A stretch of DNA of 8,611 bases, from positions 1 through 8,611 of the forward strand of contig CALFMR010000423.1 of NCBI GenBank assembly GCA_937880585.1. The letters are read 5' to 3'. Within the stretch, counting starts at the first letter, position 1. Every line of letters starts with the position of its first letter. The position numbers were made by a program, and so were the translations under genes. Under the pieces are notes generated by a model. It saw only the letters and a list, made by a program, of their open reading frames with translations. It made no database searches and was not told the origin of the DNA. Below are positions 1 to 5,068 of this stretch, piece by piece. This DNA is from an uncultured Acidobacteriota bacterium. GTDB lineage: Bacteria > Acidobacteriota > Vicinamibacteria > Vicinamibacterales > SCN-69-37.

Positions 1-360
1 TTAGGGATCGGCGAGCGCGAACATCGCCGAGACGAGACCGATGCCGAGCGCGAGCACGGCAATCGTGGCCAGCGCCGCGGCGGGCCGCGCGCGCATCGCG
101 CGCCAGGCGTGAATGACGTCTGCTCGCAGTGTGTCCATGAGCGTCCTCGAGGATGCCGCGGTCGCGGGCGACCGGCGACGATACGCCGCGGCGATCGACC
201 AGCCTTCCCGAATCAGCCACAGTTCCGCGCCGATGCGGCCGCGCCGGCGCACATGGTCATCGAACTCTTCGAGCAAGTCGCCGAGCACCGGTTCGAGCCG
301 GGCCGGCGGCACTCGTCGGCCAACGAACCGCTCGACGAGGGGCCAGAGGGCCGGCGTCAC
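1..360 (-). CDS. ADOP-type MacB-like ABC transporter permease, N-terminal part, ending at an in-frame stop
   Basis: Only 119 residues are encoded before a TAA at the window edge; full-length ADOP permeases have roughly 800 or more residues. Residues about 8-60 form the helical 'permease prefix' typical of these proteins (LGDLLEEFDDHVRRRG, then a W/R-rich helix). From M75 the MacB-like region begins (TLRADVIHAWRAMRARP), followed by the first membrane helix with the family signature LALGIG and then MFALADP. Family members continue here into a large periplasmic domain and further membrane helices, which are missing. The GTG start (358-360) overlaps the padR stop in a GTGA motif, so translation is probably coupled to padR. 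ADOP proteins lack their own ATPase gene nearby and their substrates are unknown. The stop may be a genuine nonsense mutation, a sequencing error, or a short variant. The family assignment is solid, the functional state is not. Confidence 0.75.
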   Translation of the reverse strand: MTPALWPLVERFVGRRVPPARLEPVLGDLLEEFDDHVRRRGRIGAELWLIREGWSIAAAYRRRSPATAASSRTLMDTLRADVIHAWRAMRARPAAALATIAVLALGIGLVSAMFALADP

Positions 361-695
361 GCGAGGTCGCCGAGCAACGGCTCGAGGCCTTTGTGCATCC
401 GCGCGACGAGCGCAACCGACTGCTTCACGGCCTTGACGCCCGCGGCGGTGACGCGGAACAGACGCCGCGGCCGGCCGCCGCGGCTCGCCGTTCCCGCCTC
501 GAGCTTCGAGGCCAGCAGCCCCTTGTCCTCGAGCCGATCGAGCGTGATGTACACGGCCCCGCGCGCGGCGCGACGGCCGGATCGCGCTTCGATCTCGGCG
601 CGGATGGCGGACCCGAACGCACCGCCCTGCAGGTGCAGGACGGCCATGAGCACGATGACTTCGAACTCGCCGAGGGGAGAAGGAGATGGCGCCAT
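357..695 (-). CDS. PadR family transcriptional regulator
   Basis: This 112-residue protein has the size and fold pattern of a minimal PadR regulator. It shows an N-terminal winged helix (LGEFEVIVLMAVLHLQGG, then GAVYITLDRLEDKGLLASK, the recognition helix and wing), a wing strand rich in Gly/Arg (RGGRPRRLFRVTAAG), and a short C-terminal dimerisation helix. PadR proteins are dimeric repressors that often control the transporter gene next to them. Here the stop codon overlaps the GTG of an ADOP permease by 4 bp, the standard acidobacterial PadR-ADOP arrangement, so it probably regulates that permease and itself. The ATG at 693-695 was chosen because an in-frame extension to 824 would add 43 residues of low-complexity sequence lacking family similarity, and because a promoter and operator lie directly upstream of 695. 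No Shine-Dalgarno sequence is visible, so the message may be nearly leaderless. Confidence 0.9.
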   Translation of the reverse strand: MAPSPSPLGEFEVIVLMAVLHLQGGAFGSAIRAEIEARSGRRAARGAVYITLDRLEDKGLLASKLEAGTASRGGRPRRLFRVTAAGVKAVKQSVALVARMHKGLEPLLGDLA

Positions 696-712
696 GTCTA
701 CAACGTATACAT
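694..712. promoter_or_regulatory. Inverted repeat overlapping the padR start, probable PadR operator
   Basis: The minus strand reads TGTATAC-GTT-GTAGACA (695-711), an inverted repeat with 6 of 7 arm positions matching. Extending one base each side gives ATGT...ACAT ends, the outer tetramers characteristic of PadR-family operators, although the classical spacing between them is 8 and here it is 11. It overlaps both the -10 element and the start codon, so binding would block initiation, consistent with autorepression. Confidence 0.5.
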
Positions 713-731
713 TCAAGCGATCGCGCGTCAA
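704..731 (-). promoter_or_regulatory. Probable sigma-70-type promoter of padR-ADOP
   Basis: Reading the minus strand, TTGACG (726-731) is followed after 16 bp by TATACG (704-709). Counting about 7 bp on, transcription would begin within a few bases of the padR ATG at 695, so little or no leader is expected. The match to consensus and the spacing are seen directly; the start point is inferred. Confidence 0.55.
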
Positions 732-759
732 GAGCGCTCGGGACGCACGCGCGAAACTC

Positions 760-794
760 GACGTTGACGACCGGCCGGCAACGGAGGCAACGTC
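760..794. repeat. 7-bp inverted repeat in the padR / isomerase divergent region
   Basis: GACGTTG (760-766) and CAACGTC (788-794) are perfect inverse complements separated by 21 bp. They lie between the divergent padR and isomerase genes, upstream of the isomerase ribosome-binding site. They could be a regulator site or a leader stem-loop, or chance. I found no convincing -10 element for the isomerase gene here: TTGACG at 764-769 has no good partner. Confidence 0.25.
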
Positions 795-828
795 ATGCAC
801 GCACGGCCGCTCCCTCGGCGCCATGCTC

Positions 829-834
829 GGAGGT
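829..834 (+). promoter_or_regulatory. Ribosome-binding site of the isomerase gene
   Basis: GGAGGT sits 6 bp before the ATG at 841. It decides this start over the much longer open frame that extends upstream to 109 and runs antisense through padR and the permease. Confidence 0.8.
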
Positions 835-840
835 CATCAC

Positions 841-1875
841 ATGGATCGACGCACATTCATGCTGGGCACGGCCGCAGCGGCCCTGTACGCGGCTCGGCCG
901 TTCGCGTTGCAGGCATCGGCCGTCGAGCTCGGTTCGATTGACGGCAGTGTCAGCGGCAACAACTTCACCGCCACGACATTTCTCGACTATCTCGCCTCGA
1001 TCAAACTCACCTGGGCGATGATCTCGCTGCCCGAAGCCGTGCTCGAAGACGACGGCGCGATTCGGCAGGTGCGCGAGCACGCCGACAAGCTCGGCATCAA
1101 ACTGCAGCTGGCCTATGGGTCGCTCTGCCCCAGCTCGCGCTCGTTCAAACCCGATCTCGGCAGCGTCGAGCAGCAGGTCACGCGCGCGATCAACGCGACG
1201 AAGATCTTCGGCGCCACGTGCTTCCGGTGCATCCTCGGCCTCGATCCGGAGCGTCCGCAGATCGACAAGCACATCGACGACATGGTCGCCGCCATCCGCC
1301 CGGTGCGCTCGCGCATCGTCGACTCGGGCGTGAAGCTGGCGGTCGAGAATCATGGAGGCGATCTCCAGGCGCGCGAGTTGAAGGCGATGATCGAGGCGGT
1401 CGGCCCCGACGTGATGGGCGTCTGTCTCGACTCGGGCAATCCCACGTGGATGCTCGAAGACCCGCAGATGACGCTCGAGATGCTGATCGACTACACCGAG
1501 ACGTGCCACGTCCGCGACAGCGCGGTCTGGATGGTGCCCGAGGGCATCGCGGTGCGGTGGGTGAACATGGGCGACGGCAACGTCGACATCGACGGCTGGG
1601 TGCGCAAGTTCATCCAGGCGAAGCCGGGCATGCCGCTCATCTTCGAAAACCTCGTCTCGGGACGGCCGCGCATTCATCACATCTATGACCCGGCGTTCTG
1701 GGACAACTGGCGCAAGATGCCGGCGTGGGAATTCGCGCGCTTCCTGGCTCTCGCCGAAAAGGGCACGCCGAAGCCGGCGACACCGCGCGCACCGGGGAAG
1801 ACCGCGGGCCAGCAGCGTATCGAGGACCTGGAAACGTGCGTGACCTACACGCGCGATCTGCTGCGGCGGATCTGA
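841..1875 (+). CDS. Tat-exported sugar phosphate isomerase/epimerase (xylose-isomerase-like TIM barrel)
   Basis: The 344-residue product begins with a twin-arginine signal (DRRTFMLG, then an Ala-rich hydrophobic stretch and a likely ASA cleavage site near residue 27), so it should be exported folded. The rest resembles the AP-endonuclease-2 / xylose-isomerase-like TIM barrel family. Candidate metal ligands fall at the expected strand ends: E169 in VENHGG, D197 in CLDSGN, H223 in CHVRD and E269 in FENL, with a GDGNVDIDGW loop in between. Family members isomerise or epimerise sugars or cyclitols using a divalent metal; the substrate cannot be read from sequence. Tat-exported versions are common in Acidobacteriota and Planctomycetes, where they often accompany sugar catabolism genes, but no such partner is visible here. 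It is divergent from padR and converges with the amidotransferase gene. Confidence 0.88.
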   Translation: MDRRTFMLGTAAAALYAARPFALQASAVELGSIDGSVSGNNFTATTFLDYLASIKLTWAMISLPEAVLEDDGAIRQVREHADKLGIKLQLAYGSLCPSSRSFKPDLGSVEQQVTRAINATKIFGATCFRCILGLDPERPQIDKHIDDMVAAIRPVRSRIVDSGVKLAVENHGGDLQARELKAMIEAVGPDVMGVCLDSGNPTWMLEDPQMTLEMLIDYTETCHVRDSAVWMVPEGIAVRWVNMGDGNVDIDGWVRKFIQAKPGMPLIFENLVSGRPRIHHIYDPAFWDNWRKMPAWEFARFLALAEKGTPKPATPRAPGKTAGQQRIEDLETCVTYTRDLLRRI

Positions 1876-1891
1876 GCCATCGGCGGGCGCG

Positions 1892-1919
1892 GACATGGCG
1901 CGGGGCGCACGCGCGTGTC
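1892..1919. terminator. Weak hairpin between convergent genes
   Basis: The 42-bp gap between the isomerase stop and the amidotransferase stop contains GACA...TGTC arms (1892-1895 and 1916-1919) around GC-rich inner complementarity, including the palindrome CACGCGCGTG (1908-1917). It could serve as a bidirectional terminator. There is no T-run, and GC-rich sequence yields such pairings easily, so the call is tentative. Confidence 0.2.
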
Positions 1920-2625
1920 AGTTCGACGTTCCGCCGAGGAGGTAGCCGAGCGTCTCCGCCATCAATGCATTGATGGACGCGTAACGTGCGGCATCGGCGG
2001 CGAGGATGTCGGACTCGGACTGCACGTAGCGCGCGGGCGCGAGATCCGCGCGGCAGTTCGTGACGATCGCGTGGGCGCTCGCGGCCGTCGTCTCCAGATG
2101 AAACTGCAAGCCGATGACGTGTCGGCCGATACGGAACGCCTGATGCTCGCACGCGGCGCTTCGAGCCAGAGGCTCGGCGTCGGGCGGCAGGTCGAACGTC
2201 TCGCCATGCCAGTGGAACACGGTCGTCTCACGTCCGGCCGCCGCCCACGAGGGAAGCGCCGGATCGCTGCCGAGGCCGGCGATCGGCAGCCAACCGATCT
2301 CACGCTCTGCGTTGGCATAGACCTCCGCGCCGAGCGCACTGGCAATGAGCTGCGCGCCCAGACAGACACCGAGCACCGCCGTGCCGCGCTCGATTGCCTT
2401 CCGAACGAATCGCTTCTCGTCGGCGAGCCAGGTGAGCGGCGACTCGTCGTTCACGCTCATCGGACCGCCCATGATGACGAGCACGTCGACGTCGCCCTGT
2501 CGCGGAAGGATCGGATCGTCCTCGAAGAACTTCGTCGACGTCACCTCGGCGCCCGCCTCGCGGAGCCAGGAGTCGATGCTGCCGAGGCCTTCGAAGGGAA
2601 CGTGCTGAAACCAGTGCGCGCGCAT
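1918..2625 (-). CDS. Class I glutamine amidotransferase-like protein (GMP-synthase-type GATase domain)
   Basis: This stand-alone, 235-residue glutaminase-like domain has an intact catalytic triad: C88 in the nucleophile elbow GVCLGAQL, and H176 and E178 in LQFHLE. The oxyanion-region motif MGGPMSVND lies at residues 52-60. Proteins of this type (COG0518-like) hydrolyse glutamine to supply ammonia, or act as related gamma-glutamyl hydrolases; no synthetase partner is fused or adjacent, so the acceptor is unknown. It is cytosolic: no signal or membrane segment is seen. The ATG at 2623-2625 is preceded by AAAGGA at 7 bp; the open frame continues to 2724 but that extension runs through a palindromic hairpin and has no family similarity. 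The upstream 5' region holds that hairpin about 57 bp before the start. Confidence 0.88.
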   Translation of the reverse strand: MRAHWFQHVPFEGLGSIDSWLREAGAEVTSTKFFEDDPILPRQGDVDVLVIMGGPMSVNDESPLTWLADEKRFVRKAIERGTAVLGVCLGAQLIASALGAEVYANAEREIGWLPIAGLGSDPALPSWAAAGRETTVFHWHGETFDLPPDAEPLARSAACEHQAFRIGRHVIGLQFHLETTAASAHAIVTNCRADLAPARYVQSESDILAADAARYASINALMAETLGYLLGGTSN

Positions 2626-2632
2626 GGAGCGA

Positions 2633-2638
2633 TCCTTT
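2633..2638 (-). promoter_or_regulatory. Ribosome-binding site of the amidotransferase gene
   Basis: AAAGGA on the minus strand lies 7 bp before the ATG at 2625. It supports this start rather than the upstream in-frame ATG codons at 2724 and 2652. Confidence 0.65.
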
Positions 2639-2681
2639 GGCGTGAATGGCATGGATCGAGACGACTTCGATTTGAATTCCA

Positions 2682-2711
2682 GGCGCCCTGGGCCTGAAGG
2701 CCCAGGGCGCC
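2682..2711. repeat. Perfect 13-bp-stem hairpin in intergenic DNA
   Basis: GGCGCCCTGGGCC (2682-2694) and GGCCCAGGGCGCC (2699-2711) are exact inverse complements around the tetraloop TGAA. No T-run follows on either strand, so it is not a classical terminator, and it lies between two divergently transcribed genes where no terminator is needed. A second, smaller stem GCGCC-CCA-GGCGC lies at 2739-2751, and CCAGGCGCC occurs twice (2679-2687, 2744-2752). It may be a dispersed palindromic repeat of the REP type or a structured leader of the amidotransferase message. Confidence 0.7.
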
Positions 2712-2759
2712 ACAGAGGGCCCATTCCAAGATTCAGATGCGCCCCAGGCGCCGCGTCTC

Positions 2760-2783
2760 TTCGAAGTTCAGAGTTCGACGTTG
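2760..2783. repeat. Degenerate heptamer array
   Basis: Three imperfect 7-bp units follow one another (TTCGAAG, TTCAGAG, TTCGACG), then TTG begins a partial fourth. The array lies just downstream of the palindromic hairpin and upstream of the Popeye-like gene's promoter. It is short, and the units differ from one another at two to three positions, so chance cannot be excluded. Confidence 0.35.
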
Positions 2784-2798
2784 CCCCACGGCGAGGCC

Positions 2799-2827
2799 TT
2801 GCCAGCCGGCGAAACGACCCGTATTAT
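2799..2827 (+). promoter_or_regulatory. Probable promoter of the Popeye-like gene
   Basis: TTGCCA (2799-2804) and TATTAT (2822-2827) are separated by exactly 17 bp, a good sigma-70-type match and one of the few AT-rich spots in the area. Transcription would begin near 2834, which rules out the TTG at 2781 as start codon and favours the ATG at 2898, leaving a leader of about 64 nt. Confidence 0.6.
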
Positions 2828-2897
2828 CGCGCGATTTGCTGCGGCCCTCGTCCAGCGCCTGGAGAGGCTCGCCGCCGGTCCTCCTCACGGGTCGCGC

Positions 2898-3539
2898 ATG
2901 CTCACTGTCTTCGTGAACGTCGCCTACGTCCTGATGCTCTGCGCGTTCCTCGCGCGCGATGTGCTCTACCTTCGCGGCCTGCTCGTCGTCGCGCAATCCA
3001 TCGTCGTCACCTACACGTGGCGCAACGGCGTCCCGCTGCTCTCGGCGTGGAACGCGACGTTCGTCGTTATCAACGTGACCATGGTCGTCCAGATCCTCCG
3101 CGAACGGCGCGCGGTCGTGCTGCCCGACGATCTCCGACTGCTCTACGACCGGCATTTCGCGGCCCTGACACCGCCCGAATTCCTGCGCTGGTGGCGGAAT
3201 GGTCGACGCGAGCGCGTGGCCGACGCGCCGCTCGCCCGCGCCGGTGAACAGCCCGACGCGCTCTACTTCCTCATCGACGGCATGGTGCGCGTCAGCCGCG
3301 ATCGCCAGCCCGTGGCGGATCTGCCGGCCGGCTTCTTCGTGGCCGAGATGAGCCTGCTCACCGGCGATCGCGCCAACGCGGACGTCGACGCGATCGGCTC
3401 GGTCGAGCTCATGCGCTGGCCCGTCGACGCGCTGCACGAGCTCCGGCGCCGCGACCCCGCGTTCTGGTCGCGCCTGCAATCGGTCATCGGTCACGACCTG
3501 GTCGAGAAGATTCGTCGCGGCGAGCACGTCGCGCGCTGA
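2898..3539 (+). CDS. Membrane protein with Popeye-like / cyclic-nucleotide-binding domain
   Basis: The 213-residue product has three membrane-spanning segments (about 2-19, 22-40 and 46-66) followed by a cytosolic beta-roll resembling a cyclic-nucleotide-binding domain, the architecture of Popeye (POPDC) proteins. Family-like features are the ARDVLYLRGL and FVVINVTMVVQILRERR segments and LTPPEFLRW leading into the domain. In the domain, LYFLIDGMVRV and LPAGFFVAEMSLLTGDRANADV mark the beta-strands and phosphate-binding cassette (about 143-163), with a C-terminal helix to the end. The cassette keeps E150 but has Ala149 in place of the usual Gly, and the conserved Arg position appears to be Ala159 with Arg158 shifted by one, so ligand binding is uncertain. 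ATG 2898 is chosen from the promoter position; a TTG at 2781 would add 39 residues. No clear ribosome-binding site is visible. It may be a membrane-bound cAMP or cGMP sensor with an unknown partner. Confidence 0.78.
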   Translation: MLTVFVNVAYVLMLCAFLARDVLYLRGLLVVAQSIVVTYTWRNGVPLLSAWNATFVVINVTMVVQILRERRAVVLPDDLRLLYDRHFAALTPPEFLRWWRNGRRERVADAPLARAGEQPDALYFLIDGMVRVSRDRQPVADLPAGFFVAEMSLLTGDRANADVDAIGSVELMRWPVDALHELRRRDPAFWSRLQSVIGHDLVEKIRRGEHVAR

Positions 3540-3553
3540 CGCGCCGCGCACCT

Positions 3554-4906
3554 CTACGCCCCGGCCGCAACCTCGTGCAGCTCAGCGCGTACGCGCGGCA
3601 GACTCGCCGGGTAATGCGTCTGGAGGAAGTCGATCAGCTTCTCGCGCACCTCGCACCGCAGATCCCAGGCGAGCGACGCATCGGCCGCGCTCGCGAGCGC
3701 GCGAAGCTCGATCGTCCGCTCCTTGGCGTCGGTCACCTGGAGCACGTTGACCTTGCGATCCCAACGCGTCGACGCCTCGAGGATGCGCGTCAGCTCCGCG
3801 CGCAGCGGCTCGAGCGGCACGCCGTAGTCGGTGTAGAGATAGACCGTCGCGAGCAGGCTCGACGACGTCCGCGTCCAGTTCTGGAACGGCTGCTCGATGA
3901 AGTACGTGATTGGCACGACGAGCCGCCGCAGATCCCAGATCCGTACGATGACGTACGTCAACGTGATGTCCTCGATGCGGCCCCACTCCCCTTCGACGAT
4001 GACGACGTCGTCGATGCGGATGGGCTGGGTCATCGCGATCTGGAAGCCGGCGACGAGCGTGGCGATGCTGCGCTGCGCGGCGAAGCCGACGATGACGCCC
4101 GCAATGCCGGCCGACGCCAGGATGCTCGTGCCGAACTGGCGCACCGAGTCGAACACCATCAGCATGGACGCCGCCGTGAACACCACGATGACGGCAACCG
4201 TGACTTTCTTGAGCACGGTTACCTGCGTGTACACGGCGCGCGCCTGCAGGTTGTCACTGACGTCGATGCGGTATCGCGCGAGCACGAGCGTCGCGAGCGT
4301 GTCGACGAGCTGCAGCAGGATCACCGCGACCGTACCGATGAGCAGGATCGAGACGACGCGGCTGAAGAGCGCCTGCAGGTTCGGCGACACGGCGAGCACC
4401 GGCGCGTAGAGGATGATCGCGACGAGCGGCAGCGCGAGCCGCACGGCCTTGCCGGCGAGCGGCATCGCGATGTCGTCCCACGCGTTCTCGCTCCGCGTGG
4501 CGAGCCCGACCAGCCGCGCTTCGATGACACGCCCGATGCGGGCGAGCAACCAGCAGAGCGCGCCGATCGTCGCGAGGTCGCGCAGCCAGCGTGCAGCCGC
4601 GACAGCCGGCCCCACGGATGCGCCCGAGGCGGATGCGTCGGCCAACATCAGCGAGACGGCCGCGTACGGCGCGTAGATCCAGAGCAGGAACGACAACGGA
4701 CCGAGCGACGCCGTCACGAGGTGATCGATCCAGTGGCGGAGAGACCGCGGCTGGACGGCCGCAACCGGGGCCTCGGCGGCGTGCGCGGCGCGGCGCCGTG
4801 TCCACGCGCGCAGCACGAGGTCGCCGACGATGGCCGCGACCAACACGACGGCAGCCGTCAACCAGGTGCGGAGGTGGACTCCCAGGAACATCTCGGCGTT
4901 CATCAT
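3554..4906 (-). CDS. MscS-family mechanosensitive ion channel
   Basis: The 450-residue protein has several hydrophobic helices (about 14-34, 66-89, 105-128, 152-173, 182-207 and 232-252), then the pore helix and its kinked extension (about 257-292: LASAGIAGVIVGFAAQ, then SIATLVAGFQIA). The MscS beta-domain follows (RIDDVVIVEGEWGRIEDITL, 297-316) and an alpha/beta cytosolic domain ends near 440. It has more membrane helices than E. coli MscS (three helices, 286 residues), so it belongs to a longer subfamily. Such channels open on membrane tension and release solutes in hypo-osmotic shock; the specific ligand or gating modulator is unknown. The ATG at 4904-4906 has AAGGAG 6 bp upstream; a second ATG follows immediately. 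Its stop is 14 bp from the convergent Popeye-like gene. It lies 162 bp downstream of the phosphofructokinase and may be partly cotranscribed with it. Confidence 0.92.
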   Translation of the reverse strand: MMNAEMFLGVHLRTWLTAAVVLVAAIVGDLVLRAWTRRRAAHAAEAPVAAVQPRSLRHWIDHLVTASLGPLSFLLWIYAPYAAVSLMLADASASGASVGPAVAAARWLRDLATIGALCWLLARIGRVIEARLVGLATRSENAWDDIAMPLAGKAVRLALPLVAIILYAPVLAVSPNLQALFSRVVSILLIGTVAVILLQLVDTLATLVLARYRIDVSDNLQARAVYTQVTVLKKVTVAVIVVFTAASMLMVFDSVRQFGTSILASAGIAGVIVGFAAQRSIATLVAGFQIAMTQPIRIDDVVIVEGEWGRIEDITLTYVIVRIWDLRRLVVPITYFIEQPFQNWTRTSSSLLATVYLYTDYGVPLEPLRAELTRILEASTRWDRKVNVLQVTDAKERTIELRALASAADASLAWDLRCEVREKLIDFLQTHYPASLPRVRAELHEVAAGA

Positions 4907-5068
4907 TCGTGACTCCTTCTTCGAACGCGAAGCGTGACGCCCACGGCTCGCGCAAGCCTGCGGGCAGGGTGAACGTGTGGTGGCGCGCGCGGACGGCGCC
5001 TCCGGCCAGGCGGCACGACGTGCGCGCAGAAAGCGGAGAGACCGAATGAACCCGAAGCGCGGAGGCGC
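4907..5068. other. Gap between phosphofructokinase and channel genes
   Basis: This 162-bp stretch holds no gene that I can support. A small stem CTTCG-AACG-CGAAG (4919-4932) lies directly upstream of the channel gene's ribosome-binding site, and a 5-bp stem (AGCGC/GCGCT, 5056-5069) abuts the phosphofructokinase stop. Neither is followed by a T-run. I found no convincing promoter for the channel gene here. Confidence 0.4.

Noticed and set aside
764..793. Promoter for the isomerase starting with TTGACG at 764
   Set aside because: No hexamer at 16-18 bp downstream resembles a -10 element; the best (CAACGT) matches two of six positions.
109..1875. 588-codon plus-strand frame extending the isomerase gene upstream
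   Set aside because: The extra 244 codons are antisense to padR and the ADOP permease and resemble no protein; a strong ribosome-binding site and Tat signal mark the start at 841.
793..1896. 367-codon minus-strand frame opposite the isomerase
   Set aside because: Its product is rich in Arg, His, Asp and Val with no domain pattern, as expected for the antisense of a GC-rich gene.
1915..2697. 260-codon plus-strand frame opposite the amidotransferase
   Set aside because: The opposite strand has an intact catalytic triad and a ribosome-binding site; this frame has no recognisable motif.
2781..2897. TTG start at 2781 for the Popeye-like gene
   Set aside because: It would put the start codon upstream of the best promoter (2799-2827), and the additional 39 residues lack family features. 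Kept only as an alternative.
3575..4912. 445-codon plus-strand frame opposite the MscS channel
   Set aside because: The product is an Arg/Asp/Glu/His-rich low-complexity sequence typical of antisense reading of GC-rich membrane protein genes.
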